This document shows, one piece after another, positions 28,038 through 36,318 of a stretch of 64,000 nt of DNA (positions within the stretch are counted from its first letter, which is position 1; every line of letters begins with the position of its first letter). Under the pieces are notes generated by a model. It was not told the DNA's origin. It did no database searches and saw only the letters and a list, made by a program, of their open reading frames with translations. The position numbers were made by a program, and so were the translations under genes. Location of the stretch: positions 310,218 through 374,217 of the forward strand of contig NZ_KQ970261.1 of assembly GCF_001579045.1 (NCBI RefSeq). Reading direction: 5' to 3'. Origin of the DNA: Streptococcus mitis. Its GTDB lineage: Bacteria; Bacillota; Bacilli; Lactobacillales; Streptococcaceae.

Positions 28038-28046
28038 ATTATACCA
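28038..28046 (-). promoter_or_regulatory. Extended -10 promoter of cdaA-cdaR-glmM
   Basis: TGGTATAAT on the minus strand with no convincing -35. It fixes the cdaA start at 28001 rather than at the upstream frame start. Confidence 0.6.
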
Positions 28047-28138
28047 TTTTTCTGACATTTTTTTCCCTATCCTACTTCATTTTAAATTAAGGAAAAATAT
28101 GATAAAATAAACTGACTAGAAAAAACAAAGGAGAAACC

Positions 28139-29107
28139 ATGTCTCAACTCTATGATATTACCATTGTAGGTGGTGGTCCCGTCGGGCTTTTTGCAGCCTT
28201 CTATGCCCACCTACGCCAAGCCAAGGTCCAAATCATCGACTCCCTTCCCCAACTAGGTGGACAACCTGCTATTCTCTATCCTGAAAAGGAAATTTTAGAC
28301 GTCCCAGGTTTCCCAAACCTGACTGGAGAAGAATTGACCAACCGTCTAATCGAGCAATTAAATGGCTTTGATACCCCTATTCATCTCAACGAAACGGTTC
28401 TTGAGATTGAAAAACAAGAAGATGGCTTTGCCATCACAACTTCTAAAGGAAGTCACCTGTCTAAAACAGTTATCATTGCTATGGGTGGCGGTGCCTTTAA
28501 ACCACGTCCGCTGGAACTAGAAGGCGTTGAAGGCTATGAAAATATCCACTACCATGTTTCCAACATCCAGCAATACGCTGGTAAGAAAGTGACGATTCTT
28601 GGTGGTGGGGACTCAGCTGTGGATTGGGCTTTGGCTTTTGAAAAAATTGCGCCAACTACCCTTGTCCACCGCAGAGATAATTTCCGCGCCTTGGAACACA
28701 GTGTACAAGCCTTACAGGAATCTTCTGTAACCATCAAGACACCATTCGTCCCTAGCCAACTCCTTGGAGATGGAAAAAGGCTCGATAAACTTGAAATCAC
28801 AAAAGTCAAATCTGATGAAACAGAAACGATTGACCTAGACCACCTCTTTGTCAACTATGGTTTCAAATCTTCTGTCGGTAACCTTAAAAACTGGGGTCTG
28901 GACCTCAACCGCCACAAGATTATCGTCAACAGCAAACAAGAATCTAGCCAAGCAGGTATCTATGCTATCGGTGACTGTTGCTACTATGACGGAAAAATTG
29001 ATCTGATTGCGACAGGCCTCGGAGAAGCTCCAACCGCTATCAACAATGCCATCAACTATATCGACCCAGAGCAAAAAGTACAACCAAAACATTCAACCAG
29101 TTTATAA
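28139..29107 (+). CDS. Ferredoxin/flavodoxin-NADP+ reductase (thioredoxin-reductase-like)
   Basis: 322 residues of a two-dinucleotide-domain flavoprotein. The FAD site is IVGGGPVGLFAAFYAH (8-23), the NADPH site is ILGGGDSAVDWAL (about 155), and the C-terminal FAD segment is IYAIGDCCYYDGKIDLIATGLGEA in part. The CxxC pair of thioredoxin reductases is absent, which places it in the FNR class that passes electrons between NADPH and ferredoxin or flavodoxin. It is divergent from cdaA, with AAAGGAGAAA as SD and its own terminator. Confidence 0.9.
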   Translation: MSQLYDITIVGGGPVGLFAAFYAHLRQAKVQIIDSLPQLGGQPAILYPEKEILDVPGFPNLTGEELTNRLIEQLNGFDTPIHLNETVLEIEKQEDGFAITTSKGSHLSKTVIIAMGGGAFKPRPLELEGVEGYENIHYHVSNIQQYAGKKVTILGGGDSAVDWALAFEKIAPTTLVHRRDNFRALEHSVQALQESSVTIKTPFVPSQLLGDGKRLDKLEITKVKSDETETIDLDHLFVNYGFKSSVGNLKNWGLDLNRHKIIVNSKQESSQAGIYAIGDCCYYDGKIDLIATGLGEAPTAINNAINYIDPEQKVQPKHSTSL

Positions 29108-29112
29108 AAAAG

Positions 29113-29144
29113 AACCACGAGTCGCATAGGATTCGTGGTTTTAT
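29113..29144 (+). terminator. Terminator after the NADP reductase gene
   Basis: An 8-bp stem AACCACGA/TCGTGGTT (29113-29120 with 29133-29140), then a short T-rich tail. Confidence 0.75.
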
Positions 29145-29224
29145 AGTTCACCGGCTATCTTGTTAGCTCATATTTCCCCCTTCTTTAACAAAAATAAAAA
29201 TGCCTATCAAACTGATAAAACATG

Positions 29225-29233
29225 TGATATAAT
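29225..29233 (+). promoter_or_regulatory. Extended -10 promoter of the Fst-like toxin mRNA
   Basis: TGATATAAT (29225-29233) with a weak -35. The transcript should begin near 29240, just at the GCACTAAC repeat. Confidence 0.6.
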
Positions 29234-29277
29234 AGGGACGGCACTAACAATACGCCTTGGAAAAGGAGGTATTACAG

Positions 29278-29373
29278 ATGCTAGAACTTCTCAAAATAAT
29301 ACTTATCGCAGTCATCGAGAGTATTATCTCATGGCTGGTGACTCGTTGGTTAGACGATCACTTCGACAAGTAA
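29278..29373 (+). CDS. Fst-like type I toxin peptide (31 aa)
   Basis: An ATG at 29278 preceded by AAAAGGAGGTATTACAG opens a 31-codon frame ending TAA. The peptide is one hydrophobic helix (LLKIILIAVIESIISWLV) followed by a polar, Asp-rich tail (TRWLDDHFDK). This is the layout of the Fst/Ldr family of membrane-active toxins, first known from the par locus of pAD1. The first 17 bases of the gene are repeated in the convergent RNA, and the 5' leader pairs with the 3' end (GCACTAAC 29241-29248 with GTTAGTGC 29382-29389), matching the par regulatory scheme. It is too short for ordinary gene callers. Toxicity is inferred. Confidence 0.8.
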   Translation: MLELLKIILIAVIESIISWLVTRWLDDHFDK

Positions 29374-29400
29374 CCTTCCTGGTTAGTGCTATCTAACCCA

Positions 29401-29472
29401 GAAAAAATCCCCTTGGTATTGCAGTACCGAGGGGATTTCTGATAGCACTAAAATGCTAGAACTTCTCAATTC
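29401..29472 (-). ncRNA. Putative antitoxin RNA (RNA II of a par/Fst locus)
   Basis: A convergent transcript predicted from the promoter at 29479-29508 to the shared terminator, about 70 nt. It contains the complement of both toxin-mRNA repeats: ATGCTAGAACTTCTCAA (29453-29469, identical to 29278-29294 over the toxin start codon) and GCACTAA (29445-29451, matching 29241-29247 in the leader). Pairing there would block toxin translation. Confidence 0.75.
29405..29438. terminator. Shared bidirectional terminator of toxin mRNA and antitoxin RNA
   Basis: A 14-bp stem (29405-29418 with 29425-29438, one wobble pair) with A-runs on the left, giving a T-run for the minus-strand RNA and TTTCT for the plus strand. 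Confidence 0.9.
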
Positions 29473-29478
29473 CTCTTT

Positions 29479-29508
29479 ATTATCTCACATGCTCTGTTCA
29501 ATTGTCAA
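29479..29508 (-). promoter_or_regulatory. Promoter of the antitoxin RNA
   Basis: A perfect TTGACA (29503-29508), an 18-nt spacer and GATAAT (29479-29484). It is stronger than the toxin promoter, as expected for an antitoxin made in excess. Confidence 0.75.
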
Positions 29509-29528
29509 GAAAAAGGTGCTTTATAGCT

Positions 29529-30440
29529 TTATAATTCATCCGCTATTTTATTGATTTTTCTAAGTCTGTGGTTGACACCACTTTTGGTCAGAGGGGTACT
29601 GAGGCTATCTGCCAACTGTTGGATAGAGTAGTCTGGGTGATGAATCCGCAACTGCGCTACTTCCTGCAAATCCACTGGCAAATTTTCTAAACCCATGATA
29701 TCTTTGATTTTACTGATATTGTTGATAGTCTTCATGCTTGCAGAAACTGTCCGAGCGATATTAGCTGTTTCGGCATTGTTGGCCCGATTGAGGTCGTTAC
29801 GAGTTTCTCGTAAAATCTTAACCCGCTCAAAATCATCACGCGCCTGCATGGCCCCAATCACTATCAAGAAGTCCATAATGTCTTCTGCTCGCTGTAGATA
29901 GGTCACAGATCCCTTCTTACGCTCAAGTACCTTGGCATCCAGTAAAAACTGCTGAAGAAGGGAGGCAATTCCTTGCGCATGGTCCAAATAAACAGAACTG
30001 ATTTCCAACTGGTACTTACCTGACTCAGGGTCACGAATGCTGCCATTTGCCAAGAAAGCACCACAGAGATAGGCACGACCTGCTTCCTCGTCTGATAAAA
30101 TCGCCTCATCAATACCTGTTTCCAGGCCAAAGAAAGAGTCGGCCAAGTGTAAGTCACTCAATAAATCCTGCACCTTTTCATCTGTAAAAACAGTATAGAC
30201 TCGATTCTTGCGAAGATTGCTCCTCTGGTGGTGGCGAATTTCCGATTTAATTTCATAGAAATGGAGAAAGGACTCATAGAGGTGACGAGCCAGCTTGGCA
30301 TTTTCTGTCACTACAGATAAAGTCAAGCCTGAAGTTGAGAGACCGATACTGCCAGACATCTTGATAATGGCTGACAATTCATGCCGGCTCAGATGGTGCT
30401 GACCTAGGATTTCTTCTTTTACTGCTACTGTGAAACTCAT
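29529..30440 (-). CDS. whiA: WhiA family DNA-binding protein
   Basis: 303 residues: an N-terminal LAGLIDADG-endonuclease-like domain without the nuclease residues, and a C-terminal helix-turn-helix (about 240-300, [20 protein letters not shown] then [10 protein letters not shown]). WhiA binds DNA and influences cell division and chromosome organisation in Gram-positives. It is last in the rapZ-yvcK-whiA operon conserved across Firmicutes and overlaps yvcK by 4 nt. Confidence 0.95.
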   Translation of the reverse strand: MSFTVAVKEEILGQHHLSRHELSAIIKMSGSIGLSTSGLTLSVVTENAKLARHLYESFLHFYEIKSEIRHHQRSNLRKNRVYTVFTDEKVQDLLSDLHLADSFFGLETGIDEAILSDEEAGRAYLCGAFLANGSIRDPESGKYQLEISSVYLDHAQGIASLLQQFLLDAKVLERKKGSVTYLQRAEDIMDFLIVIGAMQARDDFERVKILRETRNDLNRANNAETANIARTVSASMKTINNISKIKDIMGLENLPVDLQEVAQLRIHHPDYSIQQLADSLSTPLTKSGVNHRLRKINKIADEL

Positions 30441-31414
30441 TTTCTCACCTGTATAATCCGCATCAATTCATCCACAATCAAATCCCCATCGTGGAAGGCG
30501 CCTCCATTTTCCAGACGAAGGAAGTTGGATGAAATCACGCGCGGAACTTGCTTACAAAGACCAGTAAAATCATGTTCCACCTGCACCAAGTATTCATCAA
30601 AACGGTTGGAATTCATGTATTCCTGAGGCACTTTTTCAATATTCACCAAGACAGTATCGATAAAAGGTCGGCCAAGGTGACGATGCAAGACCTCCACATG
30701 GTCACTATCTGTAAAGTGTTCTGTCTCCCCACGTTGGGTCATGATATTGCAGACATAGGCGATTTCTGCCTTGGTTTCCAAAAGCGCCTGCCCGATTTCC
30801 TTAATCACGATATTGGGCAAAATAGATGTAAAGAGGGAACCAGGCCCGAGGACAATCATGTCACTTTCAAGAATGGTCTGCACTACTCGACGGCTAGCAA
30901 GAGGCGTATCATCGTTGAGGGTATTGGTCACATAGACATGGTCAATCATGCCTGGATGGTCTGCAATATGACTCTCTCCAGCCACTTCTGTCCCATCCTG
31001 AAAGACTGCATGAAGGGTCAAGGGATGGTCACTGGAAGGATAAATCTTCCCAGTTGTATGGAAAAATTTGCTCAATAACTGCATGGCATTATAGGTTGAA
31101 CCCTGCATTTCTGACAGACCTGCAATAATGAGATTGCCCAATGGATGGCCAGCAAAGGCTCCGGAATCCTCAGAAAAACGATACTGAAAGACCTTCTCAT
31201 AAAACTTAGGCATATCCGACATGGCCACAAGAACATTACGAAGATCACCTGGCGGTGTCAATTGTTGCATATTTTTTCGGAGTTCACCTGATGAACCACC
31301 ATCATCTGCCACCGTTACGATAGCAGCGATTTCCACATCTTTTTCCCGCAGACTTTTTAGAATGACGGGGATTCCAGTTCCTCCACCAATCACCGTTATC
31401 TTTGGTTTTCTCAT
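30437..31414 (-). CDS. yvcK: YvcK/CofD-like gluconeogenesis factor
   Basis: 325 residues. Opening with [19 protein letters not shown] (5-23), a CofD-like nucleotide/sugar-nucleotide-binding site, followed by [15 protein letters not shown], it belongs to the YvcK family. YvcK binds UDP-sugars and affects central carbon use, cell shape and wall synthesis. The gene overlaps rapZ (4 nt) and whiA (4 nt), so all three are translated from one message. Confidence 0.94.
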   Translation of the reverse strand: MRKPKITVIGGGTGIPVILKSLREKDVEIAAIVTVADDGGSSGELRKNMQQLTPPGDLRNVLVAMSDMPKFYEKVFQYRFSEDSGAFAGHPLGNLIIAGLSEMQGSTYNAMQLLSKFFHTTGKIYPSSDHPLTLHAVFQDGTEVAGESHIADHPGMIDHVYVTNTLNDDTPLASRRVVQTILESDMIVLGPGSLFTSILPNIVIKEIGQALLETKAEIAYVCNIMTQRGETEHFTDSDHVEVLHRHLGRPFIDTVLVNIEKVPQEYMNSNRFDEYLVQVEHDFTGLCKQVPRVISSNFLRLENGGAFHDGDLIVDELMRIIQVRK

Positions 31415-32301
31415 GAACGGTTTACCGTTTCCTTTCTTCGGTCTTTGTCGCGATGCCCTTCATTGACAGGCCAATTCTTGGATAAGTCCTGCGCCAAGCG
31501 TTTAGCAAAGGCCACACTACGGTGTTGTCCACCCGTACACCCCATGGCAATGGTTAGTACAGACTTCCCTTCCTTTTGGTAACTTGGCAAAATCGGCTCA
31601 ATCAAGGCCAACAAATGTTGATAGAAGTCTTCTGACTCAGGATGGTTCATGACATAATCATAAACAGGTTCATCCACACCCGTTTGGTTTCGCAGCTCTG
31701 GCAGGTAATATGGATTTGGCAAGAAACGAACATCAAAGACCAAGTCCGCATCAATCGGAATTCCATATTTAAAGCCAAAAGACATGACTTCGATACGGAA
31801 AGACTGGGCTTGTTCTTGATCTGAAAACTGCTCTGCAAGGGTTTTACGCAGCTCACGAGGAGTGAGTTCAGTCGTATCCACCACATTTTGACTCATATTT
31901 TTCAAAGGTGCCAAGAGCTCACGTTCCAGCTTGATTCCATCCAAAATCCGTCCATCTGCTGCTAGTGGGTGACTCCGTCTGGTTTCCTTGTAACGCGCGA
32001 CCAATTCCTTATCAGCTGCATCCAAAAAGAGAATTTTGAAGTCCAGTTCTTCCTTGTTTTCCAACTCATCCAAAACAGCTTGAATCTCTGAGAAGAAAGA
32101 ACGGCTACGCATATCTACTACCAAGGCCAACTTATGGTCGTCTTCCTTTGTTTCCACCAACTGCAAAAACTTAGGCAAGAGAGCTGGAGGCATATTATCA
32201 ATAGTAAAATAACCCAAATCTTCGAAGGACTGAATGGCTACAGTTTTGCCTGCCCCACTCATCCCTGTCACAATCACCAAGTGAAGTTGTTTCTTTGTCA
32301 T
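31411..32301 (-). CDS. rapZ: RapZ/YvcJ family nucleotide-binding protein
   Basis: 296 residues. The N-terminal P-loop is GMSGAGKT (13-20), and the C-terminal half carries the conserved [10 protein letters not shown] segment. In E. coli, RapZ guides decay of the GlmZ RNA to adjust GlmS. In Gram-positives it hydrolyses ATP/GTP, and its target is less clear. It opens the rapZ-yvcK-whiA operon with AAGGAGAAAAAG as SD. Confidence 0.94.
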   Translation of the reverse strand: MTKKQLHLVIVTGMSGAGKTVAIQSFEDLGYFTIDNMPPALLPKFLQLVETKEDDHKLALVVDMRSRSFFSEIQAVLDELENKEELDFKILFLDAADKELVARYKETRRSHPLAADGRILDGIKLERELLAPLKNMSQNVVDTTELTPRELRKTLAEQFSDQEQAQSFRIEVMSFGFKYGIPIDADLVFDVRFLPNPYYLPELRNQTGVDEPVYDYVMNHPESEDFYQHLLALIEPILPSYQKEGKSVLTIAMGCTGGQHRSVAFAKRLAQDLSKNWPVNEGHRDKDRRKETVNRS

Positions 32302-32317
32302 CTTTTTCTCCTTATAT

Positions 32318-32345
32318 CAAAAGAAGTTTGGCAGAACCAAACTTC
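32318..32345 (-). terminator. Hairpin/terminator between ridA and rapZ
   Basis: A perfect 9-bp stem GAAGTTTGG/CCAAACTTC (32323-32331 with 32337-32345) plus TTTT on the minus strand. The short T-run suggests partial termination between the engB-ridA and rapZ groups. Confidence 0.65.
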
Positions 32346-32352
32346 AACTAGC

Positions 32353-32733
32353 TTATCCAATCTCTGCGATGACTTCAATTTCGACTTTTACATCACGAGG
32401 AAGACGAGCTACCTCTACTGCTGAACGAGCTGGAAATTCCTCTTTAAAGGCCGTTTGGTAAACCTCGTTAAAAGGAACAAAGTCGTTCATATCGCTCAAG
32501 AAACAAGTTGTTTTGACAACATGGTCAAAGTCTGTTCCTGCTTCTGCCAAAATAGCACCGATGTTTTTTAAGACTTGTTCTGTCTGTTCTTGGATAGTCT
32601 CTCCTACGATTTCCCCAGTTTCAGGAGATAGGGGAACTTGACCACTAGCAAACAAAAGGTTGCCAACGATTTTTCCTTGAACATAGGGTCCGATAGCCTT
32701 TGGAGCTTTGTCTGTATGAATTGTTTTTGCCAT
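32353..32733 (-). CDS. ridA: RidA family enamine/imine deaminase
   Basis: A 126-residue YjgF/YER057c/UK114 protein that hydrolyses reactive enamines formed by PLP enzymes such as threonine dehydratase. The conserved IGPYVQGKIVGNLLFASGQ start and the C-terminal R-S-A-V-E-V-A-R-L-P with the substrate arginine are present. It follows engB by 10 nt. Confidence 0.95.
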   Translation of the reverse strand: MAKTIHTDKAPKAIGPYVQGKIVGNLLFASGQVPLSPETGEIVGETIQEQTEQVLKNIGAILAEAGTDFDHVVKTTCFLSDMNDFVPFNEVYQTAFKEEFPARSAVEVARLPRDVKVEIEVIAEIG

Positions 32734-32743
32734 TTTCTTTTCC

Positions 32744-33331
32744 TCACAATTTTTCTAAGATTGCATCCCAAGCCTCATCCATCCCTGCCTTACTGACAGA
32801 TGAAAAGAGGATAAAGTCGTCACTTGGGTCAAAGTTTAATTTCTTTTTTATTGCTGATTCATGCTTGTTCCATTTACCACGAGGAATCTTGTCCGCCTTG
32901 GTCGCCACAATGATAACCGGAATCTCATAGTATTTGAGAAATTCGTACATCTGTACATCATCTGCTGATGGGTCATGACGGAGGTCAACTAGACTAACAA
33001 CTGCACGAAGATTTTCCCGAGTCGTTAGGTACTCCTCAATCATGCGCCCCCACTTTTCACGTTCCTTTTTAGAAACACGGGCATAGCCATAACCAGGCAC
33101 ATCCACAAAGCGCATCTTGTCGTCAATGTTAAAAAAGTTGAGAAGCTGGGTTTTCCCAGGTTTCCCTGACGTACGAGCCAGATTCTTACGATTCAGCATA
33201 GTATTGATAAAGCTAGACTTGCCAACATTTGAACGCCCTGCTAGGGCAATCTCTGGTAGTTCATCCTGCGGATAGTGGGACTTGTTAGCCGCACTGAGCA
33301 AGATTTCAGCATTGTGTATATTAAGTTCCAT
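32744..33331 (-). CDS. engB: Ribosome-biogenesis GTPase EngB/YsxC
   Basis: 195 residues. GTPase motifs are G1 [10 protein letters not shown]3 DVPGYG and G4 TKADK. The family helps assemble the large ribosomal subunit and is usually essential. I start it at the ATG at 33331, where AGAGGTGA is correctly spaced. A GTG two codons upstream would place the SD inside the coding start. It lies 8 nt downstream of clpX, its usual neighbour in Firmicutes. Confidence 0.95.
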   Translation of the reverse strand: MELNIHNAEILLSAANKSHYPQDELPEIALAGRSNVGKSSFINTMLNRKNLARTSGKPGKTQLLNFFNIDDKMRFVDVPGYGYARVSKKEREKWGRMIEEYLTTRENLRAVVSLVDLRHDPSADDVQMYEFLKYYEIPVIIVATKADKIPRGKWNKHESAIKKKLNFDPSDDFILFSSVSKAGMDEAWDAILEKL

Positions 33332-33339
33332 AGTCACCT

Positions 33340-34572
33340 CTAGGCTGTTTCTAGGATTGGTTTATCCGTTCCATCGACAGCTTCTTTAGTGATGCGGACC
33401 AATTTCACATTTTCCTGACTCGGTACTTCAAACATGACATCTAGCATGGTTTCTTCAATAATCGAGCGAAGACCACGCGCCCCTGTCTTGCGTTCGATAG
33501 CCTTGTTGGCAATCTCTTGAAGGGCTTCGTCGTCAAATTCCAACTCGACATCATCATAAGAAAGCAAGGTTTGGTACTGTTTGACCAAGGCATTTCTTGG
33601 TTCTTTCAAAATACGAACTAAGTCATCAACAGTCAATTGCTCAAGAGCTGCAAAGACAGGCAAGCGTCCAATCAACTCAGGGATAATCCCAAATTTTTGG
33701 ATATCTTCTGCGATGATTTCTTGCATGTAAGAGCTATTTTCATCGATAGCCTTGTTATTTTGACCAAATCCGATGACTTTTTCACCCAGACGTTGTTTGA
33801 CGATTTCTTCAATGCCATCAAAGGCACCACCCACGATGAAGAGGATGTTTTTGGTATCTACTTGAATCATCTCTTGTTGCGGATGTTTTCGTCCACCTTG
33901 AGGCGGCACGCTAGCAACAGTTCCCTCTATAATCTTGAGAAGGGCTTGTTGCACCCCTTCACCAGAAACGTCACGTGTGATCGAGACGTTCTCGCTCTTC
34001 TTAGCAATCTTGTCAATTTCATCCACGTAGATAATGCCACGCTCTGCGCGCTCAATGTTAAAGTCAGCAGCCTGCAGGAGTTTGAGGAGGATATTTTCCA
34101 CATCCTCACCAACATAACCAGCCTCAGTAAGAGCTGTTGCATCCGCAATCGCAAAAGGCACATTCAAGCTCTTAGCCAAGGTCTGGGCAAGGAAAGTTTT
34201 CCCTGAACCAGTTGGGCCAATCATCAAGATATTTGACTTCTGCAAATCCACATCTTCTGACTCTTCACGCGTATCGTGGAAATTGATGCGTTTGTAGTGG
34301 TTGTAAACTGCCACTGCCAAGGCACGTTTGGCACGATCTTGACCAATTACATAGTGGTTCAAGATATGGAGGAGTTCGATTGGTTTTGGAACTTCAGACA
34401 AGTCTGCCAAGACTTCTTCCGCCAACTCCTCACGAATGATTTCCTGAGCTAACTCCACACATTCATTACAGATAAAGGCGTTGTTACCTGCGATTATTTT
34501 TTGTACTTCTTCTTGGCTTTTGCCACAAAATGAGCAATAAACCATCATATCATTATTCCTATTTGCAGGCAT
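33340..34572 (-). CDS. clpX: ClpX, ATP-dependent unfoldase of the ClpXP protease
   Basis: 410 residues: an N-terminal zinc-binding domain with two Cys pairs (CSFCGKS at 13 and CNECVEL at 35), Walker A GPTGSGKT, Walker [10 protein letters not shown], and the [13 protein letters not shown] sensor region. The IGF-type loop that docks ClpP appears as KVIGFGQ. ClpX recognises and unfolds substrates for ClpP. In pneumococcus it is reported essential. Confidence 0.97.
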   Translation of the reverse strand: MPANRNNDMMVYCSFCGKSQEEVQKIIAGNNAFICNECVELAQEIIREELAEEVLADLSEVPKPIELLHILNHYVIGQDRAKRALAVAVYNHYKRINFHDTREESEDVDLQKSNILMIGPTGSGKTFLAQTLAKSLNVPFAIADATALTEAGYVGEDVENILLKLLQAADFNIERAERGIIYVDEIDKIAKKSENVSITRDVSGEGVQQALLKIIEGTVASVPPQGGRKHPQQEMIQVDTKNILFIVGGAFDGIEEIVKQRLGEKVIGFGQNNKAIDENSSYMQEIIAEDIQKFGIIPELIGRLPVFAALEQLTVDDLVRILKEPRNALVKQYQTLLSYDDVELEFDDEALQEIANKAIERKTGARGLRSIIEETMLDVMFEVPSQENVKLVRITKEAVDGTDKPILETA

Positions 34573-34608
34573 GATTTCCTTCCGTTCTATTCTATACTGT
34601 CATTCTAT

Positions 34609-34779
34609 CTAAAATAAGGTCATGTAAAAAGCATGGATACTATTGACCAAATTGGTAAAGGCATTTAACCAGAGCAGGACAGAAAGTCCATAGCGCTTTT
34701 TACGAAAAGCCTGTGCTCCTGCAAGCAAGCAGACCAAACACAGCATGGCTGTGAAAAAACCAAATATACTACGTTCCAT
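34609..34779 (-). CDS. Small membrane protein between folA and clpX (56 aa)
   Basis: The ATG at 34779 shares its A with the folA stop (TAATG), and the frame ends TAG at 34609, 36 nt before clpX. The 56-residue product has a hydrophobic N-terminal helix (FGFFTAMLCLVCLLAGA), a basic turn (FRKKRYG) and a second amphipathic/hydrophobic helix. Translational coupling to folA and conservation of a small gene at this position in pneumococcus (from memory) support it. The function is unknown. Confidence 0.75.
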   Translation of the reverse strand: MERSIFGFFTAMLCLVCLLAGAQAFRKKRYGLSVLLWLNAFTNLVNSIHAFYMTLF

Positions 34780-35285
34780 TAGACTTCCTTTCTCTTGCGG
34801 TATTGGATGGTAAAATCATAAGGATTTTTCTCATCTTTGGTATAGGATTTGCTTGAAACTGTCTCAAAAAGAGACAAATCAAACTCCTCAGGGAAATAGG
34901 TATCTCCCTCCACCCGAGCATGAATTTGAGTCACAATCACTTCGTCAAGGTAGGGTTCAAAAGCCTGATAAATTTGCTTCCCACCGATAATATAAAGATT
35001 CTTTTCTTGAGCCTGATACCAGTCCAAGACAGACTGGATATCGTGAAAAGTAACAACCCCGTCTAGCTTTTCTTCCAAGTTACGTGTTAAAATCAAGGTC
35101 TCCCGTTTTGGAAGCAGGCGACGCCCTATCCCATCAAAGGTCACACGCCCCATCAAGATAGCATGATTCAGAGTTGTTTCTTTGAAGTGTTGCATTTCTG
35201 CTGGCAAATGCCAAGGCAGACGATTGTCCTTACCAATCACACCCTCTTCATCCTGGGCCCAAATAGCTACGATTTTCTTAGTCAT
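34779..35285 (-). CDS. folA: Dihydrofolate reductase
   Basis: 168 residues. It reduces dihydrofolate to tetrahydrofolate with NADPH and is the target of trimethoprim. [20 protein letters not shown] at the N-terminus contains the Met20-loop equivalent and the active-site segment. Residue 100 is Ile, the form associated with trimethoprim susceptibility in pneumococci (Leu100 is the main resistance change). Residue 92 is Ala. The gene precedes the 56-aa protein and clpX, with AAAAAGGAGGG as SD. Confidence 0.96.
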   Translation of the reverse strand: MTKKIVAIWAQDEEGVIGKDNRLPWHLPAEMQHFKETTLNHAILMGRVTFDGIGRRLLPKRETLILTRNLEEKLDGVVTFHDIQSVLDWYQAQEKNLYIIGGKQIYQAFEPYLDEVIVTQIHARVEGDTYFPEEFDLSLFETVSSKSYTKDEKNPYDFTIQYRKRKEV

Positions 35286-35365
35286 GCTTCCCTCCTTTTT
35301 ACTGATAGTACTATTTTATCAAAAAAGTCAAAAAAAGACTGGTTTGGAATAGCTTACAGAATAGA

Positions 35366-35397
35366 AAAAATCTGTAAGATTCATCCTACAGATTTTT
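35366..35397. terminator. Terminator after dpr
   Basis: An 11-bp perfect stem (35366-35376 with 35387-35397) with A/T ends that works in both directions. It separates dpr from folA. Confidence 0.85.
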
Positions 35398-35415
35398 ATA
35401 TGATTATTCTATTTC

Positions 35416-35934
35416 TTACAAACCAGGTGCTTGTCCAAGTTCTGCCGCAATCATCCAAACTGTTTTCTCAAGTTCAGCCTTAGCACCAACAAAGATATCG
35501 TTTGTAACATCATCGCCTTCTTCGTCAGTCACATCCAAGGCTTTTTGGAAAAGAGTGATGAGATAACGATAAACATCTAGGACACGTTCCAAGCTTTCTT
35601 CAACATTACGGTATTCACCAGCTTCTTCTTCGATTTCACTATTTTGAAGGAATTCTGTCAAAGTAGAGAATGGGCTACCTCCAAGTGTAATCAAACGTTC
35701 ACTGATTTCATCCAATTGACCATCAAGAGCATCCATGTACTCATCCATTTTTGGATGCCATACAAGGAAACCACGACCACGCATGTACCAGTGTACTTGG
35801 TGCAAAGCAATGTGAGCTACATACAAATCAGCAACAGCTTGGTTCAATACTTCCTTTGTTTTTGCCAATGCTACTGGCGCTGCTTTTGTCAATGATGTTA
35901 CGTCTTTTACTGCTTCTTTTTTCAATTCTACCAT
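35416..35934 (-). CDS. dpr: Dps-like peroxide resistance protein Dpr
   Basis: 172 residues from the ATG at 35934. A four-helix ferritin-like protein that assembles into 12-mers, oxidises Fe2+ with H2O2 and stores the iron. The inter-subunit ferroxidase residues are in the HQVHWYMRG and [18 protein letters not shown] segments. In streptococci, Dpr is a main defence against self-made peroxide. I prefer 35934 because GAGGTAATTAAA precedes it. An upstream ATG at 35952 has no SD. Confidence 0.95.
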   Translation of the reverse strand: MVELKKEAVKDVTSLTKAAPVALAKTKEVLNQAVADLYVAHIALHQVHWYMRGRGFLVWHPKMDEYMDALDGQLDEISERLITLGGSPFSTLTEFLQNSEIEEEAGEYRNVEESLERVLDVYRYLITLFQKALDVTDEEGDDVTNDIFVGAKAELEKTVWMIAAELGQAPGL

Positions 35935-35989
35935 TTTAATTACCTCGTTCATTATTTTTTTGTAAGCACCTCTTAGTGATTACCCTATT

Positions 35990-36018
35990 AGTATACTACT
36001 AAGAAAAACCAATAGCAA
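35990..36018 (-). promoter_or_regulatory. Promoter of dpr with a palindrome upstream
   Basis: TTGCTA (36013-36018), 17 nt, TATACT (35990-35995). The -10 sits in the palindrome TAGTATACTA (35989-35998), and a perfect 12-bp palindrome TCTCATATGAGA (36027-36038) lies just upstream of the -35, a possible regulator site. No PerR box of the usual form is evident. Confidence 0.6.
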
Positions 36019-36099
36019 GCCAAATGTCTCATATGAGAAAAGTTGCAATAGACTGATAATTTAAGAATTATTTAGAAGACGAAAAGAGGCTTGGATGCT

Positions 36100-36216
36100 T
36101 ATAGTCAATGGAAATCCATCAGCAAACTAGGAAACTAAACCCAGCTTGACCAAAACACTGTTTTGAGCAGCCTGCGGCTAGTTTCCTAGTTTGCTCTTTG
36201 ATTTTCATTGAGTATA
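36100..36216. repeat. BOX-derived element with two boxC ends facing each other
   Basis: The left end (ATAGTCAATGGAAATC ... GCAAACTAGGAAACTA) and the right end (TAGTTTCCTAGTTTGC ... CATTGAGTATA) are both boxC sequences in opposite orientation, with a boxB fragment (AAAACACTGTTTTGAG) between. boxA is missing. The RNA would fold into one long hairpin. The rest of the gap between dpr and lytC holds only the dpr promoter and the lytC terminator. Confidence 0.75.
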
Positions 36217-36273
36217 AGATTCATTTCCGAGCAAGTTCTTGAATTTACTCGAGGATAAACTATCATAAAACAA

Positions 36274-36307
36274 AGAAAAAGAGGGTGCTACTATCACATC
36301 CCTCTTT
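36274..36307 (-). terminator. Terminator after lytC
   Basis: An 8-bp stem AAAGAGGG/CCCTCTTT (36278-36285 with 36300-36307), followed by T-rich sequence on the minus strand. Confidence 0.8.
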
Positions 36308-36318
36308 CAAATCATCGC

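Noticed and set aside
28002-28058. N-terminal extension of cdaA to 28058
   Set aside because: An extended -10 box lies at 28038-28046, so this start would precede the transcript; the ATG at 28001 has a good SD.
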